Source: CAVWQV01 sp963757115
GTDB lineage: Bacteria > Pseudomonadota > Alphaproteobacteria > Acetobacterales > Acetobacteraceae
DNA: 64,000 nt
Reading direction: 5' to 3'
NCBI GenBank assembly: GCA_963757115.1
Contig: CAVWQV010000019.1
Coordinates: forward strand, 57,239-121,238
Shown here piece after piece: positions 36,835 to 46,390 of the stretch. The position numbers and the translations under genes were made by a program. Each line of letters starts with the position of its first letter. Within the stretch, counting starts at the first letter, position 1. Under the pieces are notes generated by a model. The model had not been told where the DNA came from, searched no databases, and worked only from the letters and a program-made list of their open reading frames with translations.

Positions 36835-37896
36835 TCATCGCTCGCCCGTGACGGTGGGCCATAGCGCGTCTGCACCGAGCCTGGCGAACAGGCGGCCGAG
36901 GCGCACGGCCCATTCGTTCTCCGTGCCGAACTCGTCCCGCCAGGACCACAGGCGCCGGGTCGCATGGTGTAACGAGTGCTCGTAGGTGAAACCCATCGCG
37001 CCATGCACCTGATGGGCGATTGCGGCACCGGTCGAGGCGGCCTCACCCACGCGGAGCTTGGCCGTGGCGATGTCGGCCAGCTTGGGATCGTCGAGGGCAA
37101 GGCCCCCGGCAAGCGCTTCGGCCCCCGCGTCGGCCGCGGCGGTGGCCGCAGCGACCTCGCCCGCCAGCACCGCCAGCTCATGTTGCACCGCCTGGAAGCG
37201 GCTGATGGGGCGGCCGAACTGCACGCGCTCGGTGGCATACTGCACCGACTGGTCCAGGACGCGGGCGAGCGCGCCTGACATTTGCACCGCGCGCACCGCC
37301 GCTCCGAGTGCCGTGATGCCGTCGGCGACGAAGCCTTCCGGCGCGTCCCGCAGCTGCACCGGGGTCGCTCCGTCGAATGCCACGTGGTCGCGCGGCTCGC
37401 CGGCGAGACTGGCGTCCTCCCCGATTGCGCACGAATCGGCCGCCACCAACGCGATTACTGGCCGGCCGCCACGATACGCGAGCACCGCGATATGGCCGGC
37501 GTAACGGGCGAACGGCACGCTTGTAGCGGAGCCGTGCAGGGTACCGTCCGAGCCGAGTTCGATCCGCTCGTCCGGACGCACGGGGGCCAGGGTGAGCTTG
37601 CCCGGCGGCGTCTCGATGCCAGCGGCGGCGAGCACGAGGCCTGCCATCATCGTCTCGGCCAGCGGCACCGGGGCGGAGAAGTGGCCGGCCAGCCGGATCA
37701 CGGTGAAGCCGTCGGCGATCTCCGCCCCGGTGCCGCCGAGTTCGGCCGGAACCCAGGTGAGCGTGAGGCCGGATTCCTCGAGGGTGGACCAGAGCGCGTC
37801 GGGAAACGCGCCGTTCTCCGCGTCGTTGATCACCGCCGGGGTGCAAAGGTCCTGAAACAGCCGGGTTGCGGTGTCGGCGAGGATGCTGTCGCTCAT
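36835..37896 (-). CDS. Acyl-CoA dehydrogenase family protein, subunit 2
   Basis: 353 residues, shorter than the usual 380-390. The N-terminal helical domain (ESGLTLTWVPAELGGTGAEI) and the C-terminal helical domain (RAVQMSGALARVLDQSVQYA, then RVQFGRPISRFQAVQHELAV and HQVHGAMGFTYEHSLHHATR) are clear; the middle beta domain is short. Adjacent pairs like this often form heteromeric alpha2beta2 dehydrogenases acting on sterol- or ring-type CoA esters (family knowledge, not shown here). It begins 13 bases after the larger subunit gene on the same strand. The catalytic glutamate position cannot be fixed by eye. Confidence 0.85.
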   Translation of the reverse strand: MSDSILADTATRLFQDLCTPAVINDAENGAFPDALWSTLEESGLTLTWVPAELGGTGAEIADGFTVIRLAGHFSAPVPLAETMMAGLVLAAAGIETPPGKLTLAPVRPDERIELGSDGTLHGSATSVPFARYAGHIAVLAYRGGRPVIALVAADSCAIGEDASLAGEPRDHVAFDGATPVQLRDAPEGFVADGITALGAAVRAVQMSGALARVLDQSVQYATERVQFGRPISRFQAVQHELAVLAGEVAAATAAADAGAEALAGGLALDDPKLADIATAKLRVGEAASTGAAIAHQVHGAMGFTYEHSLHHATRRLWSWRDEFGTENEWAVRLGRLFARLGADALWPTVTGER

Positions 37897-37909
37897 GGTT
37901 CCCGCTCTG

Positions 37910-39067
37910 TCATCGCAATCCGAGGCCGCGGGCGATGATGCCGCGCAGCACCTCGCGCGTGCCGCCCTGGATGGTGAGCTTAGGGGCGATCAGGGTGTTG
38001 AAGCGCATCACCTCGTCGTAGCGGGTCGGGTTGCCCGAGGAGGTCGGGCGCGGCGGGATCAGCGTGCGGGCGCGGCCGGGCAGCGCCTGCTCCCAGTTGG
38101 TGCCAACGTCCTTGACCACCGCCGCCTCCGCCGACGGCGTTTGCCCCGCCTGAAGCATTCCCGCGACCGACACGGACATCCGGCGCAAAGTTTTCAGGTG
38201 CGCAATCTCGCGGCCGATGCCCTCGGCGAGGCGGTCGCTCGGCTCGGGCCCGGCAGTGCGGATCAGCTCGGTCAGCACGGGCAAGGTTTCCAGGAAGCGG
38301 TCGGGGCCGCTCCGCTCATAAGCCAGCTCATCCGTCGCCTGCTTCCAGGCCATATCGACCTCGCCGACGAGATGGCTATCGGGCACGAAGGCATCGTCGA
38401 ACACCACTTCGTTGAAGTCCCGCTGGCGGGCGAGGTTCTCGATGGGCCGGACGGTGATCCCCGGCGTGTCCATCTTCACAAGAAACTGCGTTAAGCCATG
38501 CCGGCGGTTTTCCGGGGTGGGGCGCGAGGTGCGGAACAGCCCGATCATGTAGTCGGCCTCGTGCGCGCCCGAGGTCCAGATCTTGCGGCCGTTGATCAGC
38601 CAGCCGCCGTCCGTCTTGGTGGCGCGGGTGGAGGCGGCGAACACATCCGAGCCCGAGTTGGGTTCGGAGAGGCCGATGCAGAACGCGAGCTCACCCCGCA
38701 CGATGCCCGGGAGAATGGCGCGCTTCACCTCGTCCGTGCCGTATTTGATGAGCACGGGGCCGCTTTGCCGGTCGGCGGTGGAGTGGGCGCGGGTCGGGGC
38801 GCGATGCGCCAGCATCTCCTCGATCACGACGTAGCGCTCGAGCTGGGTGCGTCCGTGCCCGCCATGCTCCTTCGGCCAGGTCATGCCGATCCAGCCGCGC
38901 TCGCCCACCTTGCGGGAAAACTCACGGTTGAAGCCCGATTCGCCGCGTCGCGCCGGATCGAACACGCCACGGCGGATTTCGTCCTGCAAAAAGCCGCGCA
39001 CCTCCCGACGCAGTTCCTCCGCTTCGGGCGGGAGCTTGACTGGATCGAAACGGAACGTATGGGCCAT
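37910..39067 (-). CDS. Acyl-CoA dehydrogenase family protein, subunit 1
   Basis: 385-residue flavoprotein dehydrogenase. Landmarks are AEELRREVRGFLQDEI, WIGMTWPKEHGGHGRTQLER, FCIGLSEPNSGSDVFAASTR (the FAD/substrate loop), DGGWLINGRKIWTSGAHEAD and the C-terminal IQGGTREVLRGIIARGLGLR with its flavin-contact glycines. ATG 39067 (MAHTFRFDP) is preferred to an upstream extension that lacks family similarity. It is the upstream partner of the shorter dehydrogenase; the two are likely one operon. Ends 12 bases before the second subunit starts. Confidence 0.9.
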   Translation of the reverse strand: MAHTFRFDPVKLPPEAEELRREVRGFLQDEIRRGVFDPARRGESGFNREFSRKVGERGWIGMTWPKEHGGHGRTQLERYVVIEEMLAHRAPTRAHSTADRQSGPVLIKYGTDEVKRAILPGIVRGELAFCIGLSEPNSGSDVFAASTRATKTDGGWLINGRKIWTSGAHEADYMIGLFRTSRPTPENRRHGLTQFLVKMDTPGITVRPIENLARQRDFNEVVFDDAFVPDSHLVGEVDMAWKQATDELAYERSGPDRFLETLPVLTELIRTAGPEPSDRLAEGIGREIAHLKTLRRMSVSVAGMLQAGQTPSAEAAVVKDVGTNWEQALPGRARTLIPPRPTSSGNPTRYDEVMRFNTLIAPKLTIQGGTREVLRGIIARGLGLR

Positions 39068-39161
39068 CGGCAAGCCTTCCTTGATCGGCCAGAGTATCAG
39101 CCTCGCAACAGGAGAGCGGAAGGGCCGCGATGGCCGCCTCCAAGCGATACCCTCCTGAGAC

Positions 39162-41201
39162 TCACGCCTCCGGCACGTTGCGCTCCAGCTCCTCGAGCCA
39201 GATCCGCGCATTGCCGTCGGAGGGGGCGCGCCAGTCTCCGCGCGGCGAGAGGGAGCCGCCGGCGGCGACCTTGGGGCCGTTCGGCAGCGCCGAGCGCTTG
39301 AACTGGCTGAATGCAAAGAAGCGCTGCAGGAACACGCCCATCCAGTGCCGTATCTCGCCCAACGTGAACGCGATGCGGAGCTCGGTCGGGAAGCCCGGCG
39401 GCCATGCACCACTCTCCGGATTTTCCCATGCATGTGCGGCAAGGAATGCGATCTTCGATGGCCGGAAGCCGTAACGCAGCACGTAATAGAGGGTGAAATC
39501 CTGCAATGCGTAGGGGCCGACCTTGGCTTCCGTGCTTTGCGGCGTCTCGCCCTCGCCTGCGGGGATCAGCTCGGGGCTGATCTCGGTGGCGAGGATCGCG
39601 TCCAGCGTTTCGGACACCTGCTGGTCGAACTGCCGACTTGCGATCACCCAACGGATCAGGTGCTGGATCAGCGTCTTCGGCACACCCGCATTGACGTTGT
39701 AGTGCGACATCTGATCGCCGACGCCGTAGGTGCACCAGCCGAGCGCTAGCTCGGACAGGTCGCCGGTGCCGAGAACGATGCCGTCATGGAGGTTGGCGAG
39801 ACGGAACAGGAAGTCCGTGCGCAATCCCGCCTGCACGTTCTCGAAGGTGACATCGTACCTTGGCTCGCCGCGTGCGAACGGATGACCGATGTCCTGCAGC
39901 ATCCGACGCGCGGCGGGACGGATGTCGAGCTCCTCGGATGAAACCCCGAGTGCCCGCATCAGGCGAAGCGCGTTCCCCTTGGTGTGCTCGCCGGTGGCGA
40001 AGCCCGGCATCGTATAGGCGAGGATGTCGGCGCGCGGGCGTCCGAGCCGGTCAAAGGCCTGCGCTGCCACCAGCAGCGCCTGCGTGCTGTCGAGGCCGCC
40101 CGACACGCCGATCACCAGCCGCTTGATGCGCGCCGCCTCCAGGCGCTGCATCAGGCCGGCGACTTGGATGTTGTATCCTTCGTAACAATCCTGCGCGAGC
40201 CTCGCAGGGTCGGCGGGCACAAAGGGGAAGCGCGCCGCCGGGCGTTTGAGGCCGAGGTCGGTGTCGGGCGGCTCGAGCCGGAACGGGACGTTGCGGAACG
40301 GTGGAACGCTGGTGTGGCGGCGGTTGTCGTCGAACGTGCCCTGCCGCGCGCGCTCCTGGCGCAACAGGTCGAGGTCGATGTCGGCGGTCGCATGCTGCGC
40401 CCCCGGCGGAAAACGCTCGGTTTCGGCCAGCGCCACGCCGTTCTCGAAGATGGAGGCCTGGCCGTCCCAGGCGAGGTCCGTCGTGCTCTCTCCCGCCCCG
40501 GCCGCGGCGTAGAGGTAAGCCGCGAGGCAGCGCGCGGATTGCGACTGGCTGAGCAGTCGGCGGGTTTCCGCCTTGCCGATTGTGATGTTGCTGGCGGAAA
40601 GGTTCGCGAGCACGGTCGCACCCGCCAGCGCTGCTGCACCCGAGGGCGGTTGGGGCACCCAGAGGTCCTCGCAGATCTCCGCATGCACGGTGAGGCCCGG
40701 GATGTCTTCGGCGTTAAACAGCAGGTCGGTGCCGAACGGCGCTTGATGCGCGCCGGCCCGGATCACCTCGCCCGCGACACCCTGGCCCGAGGCGAAATGC
40801 CGGTGCTCGTAGAACTCCCGATAGTTCGGCAAATGCACCTTGGGCACGACCCCGAGCAACCGCCCGCGATGGATCGCGAGCGCGCAGTTGTAGAGCCGCG
40901 CCCCGTGCCGGAGCGGCGCGCCGACCAGGAGGACGGGAAGCAGCGACGCCGAGCCGGCGACCAGCGCGTCCACACCTTGCTCGACGGCCTCGAGCAGAGA
41001 ATCCTGCAGCAGCAGGTCGTCGATCGCATAGGCGGACAAGGCAAGCTCGGGGAATACCGCTACCGCGACACCCTCCTCCGAGCACGTTGCGGCGCGGTCG
41101 AGAATGGCACGGACGTTGGCAGCAGGGTCGGCCAGCGCCGTCCGGATTGTGCAAGCGGCCACCCGGGCGAAGCCATGCCGGTACAGCGAGCGGAAGTTCA
41201 T
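39162..41201 (-). CDS. nadE: Glutamine-dependent NAD+ synthase NadE
   Basis: 679 residues, the two-domain bacterial/actinobacterial-type size. The N-terminal nitrilase-fold glutaminase has its Glu in AVFPELALSAY, Lys in GVVPKVHLPNYREFYE and Cys in HAEICEDLWVPQP. The C-terminal synthetase has the PP-loop GVSGGLDSTQALLVAA and TGDLSELALGWCTYGVGDQM. It amidates deamido-NAD with ammonia channelled from glutamine. The start is ATG 41201, giving MNFRSLYRHGF; further upstream codons belong to the purH region. Essential housekeeping gene, intact here. Confidence 0.94.
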   Translation of the reverse strand: MNFRSLYRHGFARVAACTIRTALADPAANVRAILDRAATCSEEGVAVAVFPELALSAYAIDDLLLQDSLLEAVEQGVDALVAGSASLLPVLLVGAPLRHGARLYNCALAIHRGRLLGVVPKVHLPNYREFYEHRHFASGQGVAGEVIRAGAHQAPFGTDLLFNAEDIPGLTVHAEICEDLWVPQPPSGAAALAGATVLANLSASNITIGKAETRRLLSQSQSARCLAAYLYAAAGAGESTTDLAWDGQASIFENGVALAETERFPPGAQHATADIDLDLLRQERARQGTFDDNRRHTSVPPFRNVPFRLEPPDTDLGLKRPAARFPFVPADPARLAQDCYEGYNIQVAGLMQRLEAARIKRLVIGVSGGLDSTQALLVAAQAFDRLGRPRADILAYTMPGFATGEHTKGNALRLMRALGVSSEELDIRPAARRMLQDIGHPFARGEPRYDVTFENVQAGLRTDFLFRLANLHDGIVLGTGDLSELALGWCTYGVGDQMSHYNVNAGVPKTLIQHLIRWVIASRQFDQQVSETLDAILATEISPELIPAGEGETPQSTEAKVGPYALQDFTLYYVLRYGFRPSKIAFLAAHAWENPESGAWPPGFPTELRIAFTLGEIRHWMGVFLQRFFAFSQFKRSALPNGPKVAAGGSLSPRGDWRAPSDGNARIWLEELERNVPEA

Positions 41202-41251
41202 GCCGCAATATTGGTCTCCGGACGCCGGTGCGTCACCCCTTGCCGTGGCGC

Positions 41252-42825
41252 TCAATGTCGGAAGTGGCGCATCCCGGTGAACACCATGGCGACTTCGGCT
41301 GCGTCGGCGGCCGCGATCACCTCCGGGTCGCGGACCGAGCCGCCCGGCTGGATCACTGCGGTCGCGCCGGCGGCTATGGCCGCCTCCAGCCCGTCCGCGA
41401 ACGGGAAAAACGCATCGGACGCAACGACGCTTCCCGTCGTCAGGGGTTCGGCCAAACCCGCGGCTTTGGCGGCGTCGGCGCTCTTTTGCGCGGCGATGCG
41501 AGCGCTGTCGACCCGGCTCATCTGGCCTGCGCCGATGCCCACCGTGGCGCCATCCTTGGCGTAGACAATCGCGTTCGATTTCACGTGCTTGCAGACCCGG
41601 AACGCGAACAGCAGGTCGGCCCGCTCCCGTTCGGTGGGCGCGCGGCGCGTCACCGTGCGCAGCTCGGCACAAGAAATCCGGCCGTTGTCGCGCGTCTGCG
41701 CGAGAAAGCCGCCCGCGACGCTGCGCATCACGAGGCCGGGCGCGGCAGGGTCGGGCAGACCGCCGGTGACCAGCACGCGCAGGTTTTTCTTGCGGGCGAG
41801 CACCGCGCGAGCCGCCTCGTCGACGTCGGGGGCGATGATCACCTCCGTGAAGATGTCCGCGATGCGTTCGGCGGCGGCGGCGTCCAGCGTCCGGTTCAGC
41901 GCGACGATACCCCCGAACGCGGAGACCGGGTCGCAACGAAGGGCGGCTTCCCAGGCGTCGGCGAGCGTCGCGGCACTTGCGACGCCGCAGGGATTGGCGT
42001 GCTTGACGATCGCCACCGTGGGCTCGTCGAACTCGGCCGCGCACTCGAATGCCGCGTCCGTGTCGTTGAGATTGTTGAAGGAAAGCTCCTTGCCCTGCAG
42101 CTGCCGCGCGGTCGCGACACCGGGGCGCGGGCCATTGGTGTAGAAAGCGGCACGCTGGTGCGGGTTCTCGCCATAGCGCAACAACTGCCGCCGCGCGCCG
42201 CTCACCGTCAGGCGCTCGGGGAAAATTTCGCTCTCCTGCCCGGCGAACCAGGCGGCGATCGCGGCGTCGTAGGCGGCCGTGAGCGCCAACGCGGCGCCGG
42301 CGAGCCGACGGCGGGTCGCGAGCGAGGTGCCGCCTTGCTCCGCGATCTCCTCCAGCAGGCTGCCGTACTGCGCCGGGGGGTCAGCACCGCGACGAACCGG
42401 TGGTTTTTGGCCGCTGCGCGCAGGAGCGCCGGGCCGCCGATGTCGATCTCTTCGACGCATTCGGCCGGCGAGGCGTCGCGCGCGACCGCCGCTTCGAAGG
42501 GATAGAGATTGACCACGACTAGATCGATCGGCGCGATCCCGTGCTGTCCCAGCTGTGCTAGATGCTCGGGACGATCGCGCTGCGCCAGTATGCCGCCGTG
42601 GATCTGCGGCACCAGCGTCTTGACCCGGCCATCCAGGATTTCGGGAAAGCCGGTATGGGCGGACACCTCCGTCACGGGGAGGGCTGCGGCACGCAGAGCA
42701 CGCGCCGAGCCGCCGGTGGATAGGAGCTCGACGCCGGTCCGGAGGAGCGCCTCGGCCAGCGGGACCAGCCCCGTCTTGTCAGATACCGAGACCAGCGCAC
42801 GGCGGATGGGGACGATGTCGGACAT
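41252..42825 (-). CDS. purH: Bifunctional AICAR transformylase/IMP cyclohydrolase PurH (frameshifted)
   Basis: Last two steps of IMP synthesis. The N-terminal cyclohydrolase part has RRALVSVSDKTGLVPLAEAL, STGGSARALR, GFPEILDGRVKTLVPQIHGG and DLVVVNLYPFEA; the C-terminal transformylase has RYGENPHQRAAF, KHANPCGVA (catalytic Lys-His) and DAFFPFADGLEAAI. The frame breaks at a run of six G (42375-42380, C on the coding strand): one extra base. Removing it gives a continuous VLTP-QYGSLLEE, the family sequence. A homopolymer position in an essential gene strongly suggests a sequencing error. Start ATG 42825. Confidence 0.92.
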
Positions 42826-42857
42826 GGCGGACCGCTCCTGAAGCGCGCGCCATAAAC

Positions 42858-43973
42858 TTACAGCCCGAGGAGGTCCAGCGTCCGCGCGACCACCCGGTCC
42901 TCGGCGTAGAGTGCCAGGGCGCGGCGTCGGCCGGCTTCGCCCATCCGGACGCGAAGTGCAGGGTCGGCGGCGAGGCGCGCGAGAGCCCGGGCGAGCGGGG
43001 CGACTTCCCGCGGGGGAACGAGCAACCCGGTCTCTCCATCGACGACTTGCTCGCGCGGTCCCTTGATGTCGGTCGCGACCACCGGCAGACCGGTCATCAT
43101 CGCCTCGATCACCGACATCGGCAGTCCCTCGAAATGGCTTGGCAGCGCGAAAATGTCGGCGGCCGCGAGCACGGCGGGGACATCCTCCCGATACCCGAGA
43201 AGCCGAATTCGCTCACCCAGGCCGGATGCCGCCAGCGACGCCGCAATGTCCTCGCCCCGGTCGGTCAACAGCCGCTCGCCCACGACCCAAAGTTCGGCCT
43301 CGGGCAGATCCCGGATGGCCGTCGCAAGCTCGAGGTGCCCCTTGTGGCGCACCAGGCGGGACACGACGGCCACCACCACTCGGTCCGGCGGCACGCCGAG
43401 TTCAGTGCGCAGGCGGCCGCGCGCCTGGGGGTCCGGGTGGAAGCGCGCCGGGTCGCGTCCGTTGCCGACCGCGGTTGCGTTGCGGCCGAGGCCGAGCCGG
43501 CGCGCGTCTGCGGCTTCCTCCTCCGACACCGTGAGAAACACGTCCGTCATGCGCCCACCCAGCCACTCGAGCCCGAGCGAGGCGGCCCGACGCGCCCAGG
43601 GGCCGGGCTGGTTGAACAGGAAACCGTGGCAGGTGTAGGCGACGCGCGGCACGCGAGTGACACGCGCGGCAAGCCGCCCGAGGAAGCCCGCGATCGGCAT
43701 GTGGGCGTGCACCAAGTCGGGCTTCTCGGCCCGCATCAGCCGCACGAGGGCGGCGAGCGCGAGGGCCTGCTCGGGGGGCGAGAGACTGCGCATCGGGGGC
43801 AGGGTGGCGATGCGGAACCCCTCCGCGCGAACCGGGTCGAGCAGCGGGCCGTCTGCGCAGGCGCCCACCACCTCGTGGCCGCGCGCCCGCGCGCCGCGCA
43901 TCAGCGCGAGCAGGAAGTGACGGAGCGAGAAGTCGACGTTGATGATCTCGACGATCTTCTGCGGTTCTCGCAC
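42858..43973 (-). CDS. Family 4 glycosyltransferase
   Basis: 371 residues, complete GT-B enzyme. The N-terminal lobe has INVDFSLRHFLLALMRGARA and DLVHAHMPIAGFLGRLAARV; the C-terminal nucleotide-binding lobe has VVAVVSRLVRHKGHLELATA, IRLLGYREDVPAVLAAADIF and ALPSHFEGLPMSVIEAMMTG, with the E-x7-E-like region. Role: addition of a sugar to a surface polysaccharide or lipid. It sits between purH and the heparinase gene, which are often direct neighbours in related bacteria, so it may be an insertion here (inference). ATG 43973. Confidence 0.9.
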   Translation of the reverse strand: MREPQKIVEIINVDFSLRHFLLALMRGARARGHEVVGACADGPLLDPVRAEGFRIATLPPMRSLSPPEQALALAALVRLMRAEKPDLVHAHMPIAGFLGRLAARVTRVPRVAYTCHGFLFNQPGPWARRAASLGLEWLGGRMTDVFLTVSEEEAADARRLGLGRNATAVGNGRDPARFHPDPQARGRLRTELGVPPDRVVVAVVSRLVRHKGHLELATAIRDLPEAELWVVGERLLTDRGEDIAASLAASGLGERIRLLGYREDVPAVLAAADIFALPSHFEGLPMSVIEAMMTGLPVVATDIKGPREQVVDGETGLLVPPREVAPLARALARLAADPALRVRMGEAGRRRALALYAEDRVVARTLDLLGL

Positions 43974-43985
43974 CCTCTCACCCGG

Positions 43986-44030
43986 GCCTTCTTTCCCGAG
44001 GGCAGTGGAAGAAAAGACGCCTTCTTTCCC
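43986..44030. repeat. Direct repeat pair in intergenic gap
   Basis: GCCTTCTTTCCC occurs twice, at 43986-43997 and 44019-44030, 33 bases apart, with GTGGAAGAAAAGAC between the copies. The flanks are AT-rich compared with the neighbouring genes. It may be a REP-like interspersed element; copy number elsewhere cannot be seen. Confidence 0.55.
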
Positions 44031-44061
44031 TCGACCGAAAAGGTTTGGCGACGGGGAACCG

Positions 44062-45651
44062 CTAGCCCACCTTGGTGATCGCCCATTTCACCTGCTGTGG
44101 ACCGTCGATGTGGCTGGCGAGCACCACTTGCTCGCTCCGGCGCGGCTCGGGTCCGCCGAGGTAGAGGCTTTCCTCGAGCGCCATCCGTACGCCGTCCGCG
44201 CGCAGCCGCCAGCCACCGCCGTTGGCCAGCCGAAGGAGCACCGCCTCGCCGTCCTCCTGCATGCTGGCCTTGACGTTGGGATGGAGGTGAAAGCGCAGGG
44301 TGAACGGTTGCGGGGTGGTCGCCTCTACCGCGTCCTCGCCGCGGATGTCCTCGCCACTTTCCGCCATGTAGAGGCGCCTGCGATGGAGGGCACCGAAGGG
44401 TTTTCTCCACCCGTCGTGGCTGGCCTCCAGCCAGTGCGCCCCGTTCGCCTGCTGTTGCTGTACCTCGACCCTCTCGGGTCGGCGGCCGAGGCCGTCTTCG
44501 CGCAGTTCGGACGAGTTGACGTCGGCGATGACGAGGGTCGAATGGGCGGCGGTCGCGCGCGTCGCGTCCTGCCATTCCCCGACGCCCGCTGGAAAGGCGC
44601 CGCAATTCACCATCATCCGGTCCCGGCCGACGGACAGCTCCATCGAAAGTGTGCCGGCGTGCGCGAGGCGGTCCATCCGGGGCGGCGGCGGCTCGCCGCA
44701 ATCGACCAGCAGAAGGCTGCGTCCCGCCTGCAATCGCAGGAACCCGCCGTCCACCAGGGACGCGGGGGCCCGCCCGCTCCGCCCCGCCTGGGTCAGCACC
44801 AAGTCGATCAGGGCAGGGTTTTCTTCCTTCGAGCCGTTGAACAACGCGAGCCCGCCATCGCCATGGCGCAGCACGCGCAAGGCGGGCGCCATCCGTTCGA
44901 TGGAGGCGGACAGCGCGGCCGGTTGCTGCACCTGGCCGGCTTGCAGCAGCGCGCGGATCTCCGTCAGGTCCTGCAGGGCTGCTAAATGGGCTGCGGGGCT
45001 GCGTTCGGCGTGGCAGCCGTCCGGCAGCACCTGGCGGCCGATCTCCTGCGGGAGGAAGCGGAGCGCGCGGGTGAGAAAGGCGGCGTGCTCGGGCATCGCC
45101 ACACCTGCGGCGATCAAGCCCTTGAGGGCGGTCAGCGCGCGTGCGTCCAACTCTTCCGCCGGCAACGCCGCCGCAAGCCTTCTCGCATCGGACAGCAAGC
45201 GGGCCATCAGCTTCTGCCGGAACGCGTCGTCGGCGGACGCAGCGAAAAAGTCGTAGTGCCCAAGCCATGCCGAAAGACGCGCGCCGATCACGTGGGGGCG
45301 TTGCGCGAGGGGTTCGCTGCTGGTCGCCATCCAGTCTGCGACCAGCGCGCGCGCCCGGAGGCGGGCGGCGTCCGTACCGAGTGCGCGGAGGTCGCGGAGC
45401 CAGCTGAAGCCGTGCGCGGCCGTACGCAGCGTCTCTCCGCCGGAGAAGTCGGTCCACCGGCCTTGCGGCACCGACCAGAGAGCGCCACCCAGTTCCAGCT
45501 CGCCCCTCAACAGATCAGCGCCGCGCGCCGGGTCGCCCGGCCACGGATCGCGCACCGGCAGCGCCGGCGCATCGGGGACCCGACCGACGCGCATGGACGG
45601 CAGCTTTGCCATCGCACGCCGTGCGTCGCGCAGCCAGCTGTTGCGGTTCAC
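44062..45651 (-). CDS. Heparinase II/III family protein
   Basis: 529 residues. The N-terminal half is an alpha/alpha toroid typical of polysaccharide lyases (DFSGGETLRTAAHGFSWLRD, HVIGARLSAWLGHYDFFAAS, RALRFLPQEIGRQVLPDGCH), followed by the beta-sandwich half (LALFNGSKEENPALIDLVL, VNCGAFPAGVGEWQDATRAT, HSTLVIADVNSSELREDG). Alphaproteobacterial members next to purH/rpe are cytoplasmic or periplasmic proteins of unclear substrate. The start is GTG 45651, overlapping the rpe stop by four bases (GTGA), so translation is likely coupled; further upstream codons in this frame lie within rpe. Confidence 0.85.
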   Translation of the reverse strand: MNRNSWLRDARRAMAKLPSMRVGRVPDAPALPVRDPWPGDPARGADLLRGELELGGALWSVPQGRWTDFSGGETLRTAAHGFSWLRDLRALGTDAARLRARALVADWMATSSEPLAQRPHVIGARLSAWLGHYDFFAASADDAFRQKLMARLLSDARRLAAALPAEELDARALTALKGLIAAGVAMPEHAAFLTRALRFLPQEIGRQVLPDGCHAERSPAAHLAALQDLTEIRALLQAGQVQQPAALSASIERMAPALRVLRHGDGGLALFNGSKEENPALIDLVLTQAGRSGRAPASLVDGGFLRLQAGRSLLLVDCGEPPPPRMDRLAHAGTLSMELSVGRDRMMVNCGAFPAGVGEWQDATRATAAHSTLVIADVNSSELREDGLGRRPERVEVQQQQANGAHWLEASHDGWRKPFGALHRRRLYMAESGEDIRGEDAVEATTPQPFTLRFHLHPNVKASMQEDGEAVLLRLANGGGWRLRADGVRMALEESLYLGGPEPRRSEQVVLASHIDGPQQVKWAITKVG

Positions 45652-46331
45652 GGCGATGGCGTCCCGTGGTCGGAGCGGAGGCCCGCGATCGCCTGCCGGT
45701 AGTCCTTGGTGCGGAACACCGACGTGCCGGCAACCAAAGTGTCGGCTCCGGCGGCGACGGATTGAGCCGCGGTGCCCGGTGCCACCCCGCCGTCGACGGT
45801 GAGGGCGATCGGCCGGCCCGACCGGTCGACCATGTGACGCAGGGCGGCGATCTTCGGCAGCTGCGAGGCGAGAAACGATTGCCCGCCGAAACCGGGATTG
45901 ACTGTCATCACCAGCACGACGTCCACGATGTCCAGTACCCAGGCCGCCGCCTCGGGTGGGGTTGCCGGGTTGAGGGCGACTCCCGCCCGCTTGCCGAGTG
46001 AGCGGATGAGCTGCAGGGAGCGATGCAGATGCGGCCCCGCCTCCGCGTGGATGATGAGGTGGTCGGCACCCGCTTCGGCGAACTCTCGGATGAACGGATC
46101 GACCGGTTCGATCATCAGGTGGACGTCGAACGGCAGCTTGGTCAGCGGACGCAGCGCCGCAAGCACGATCGGGCCGAAGCTGATGTTCGGGACGAAGTGG
46201 CCGTCCATCACATCGAGATGCAGCCAATCCGCCCCGGCGGCCTCGACCGCCCGCGCCTCGTCGCCAAGGCGCGCGAAGTCCGCGGCCAGTAAACTCGGGG
46301 CGATCGTGACCGGCCTCGGCGATTGCGACAT
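45648..46331 (-). CDS. rpe: Ribulose-phosphate 3-epimerase Rpe
   Basis: 227-residue TIM-barrel enzyme interconverting ribulose-5-phosphate and xylulose-5-phosphate. Visible are TIAPSLLAADFARLGDEARA, the metal/active-site stretch WLHLDVMDGHFVPNISFGP, DVHLMIEPVDPFI, VLVMTVNPGFGGQSF with the catalytic Asp region, and the phosphate-binding DGGVAPGTAA and VAGTSVFRTKDY. Full family length. ATG 46331; overlaps the heparinase gene at its 3' end. Confidence 0.95.
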   Translation of the reverse strand: MSQSPRPVTIAPSLLAADFARLGDEARAVEAAGADWLHLDVMDGHFVPNISFGPIVLAALRPLTKLPFDVHLMIEPVDPFIREFAEAGADHLIIHAEAGPHLHRSLQLIRSLGKRAGVALNPATPPEAAAWVLDIVDVVLVMTVNPGFGGQSFLASQLPKIAALRHMVDRSGRPIALTVDGGVAPGTAAQSVAAGADTLVAGTSVFRTKDYRQAIAGLRSDHGTPSP

Positions 46332-46390
46332 TGCGTGGTTCTAGACAGGGCACGCGAGATCAGACAAGCGCGCGTGCAAGAAGCAACGCG

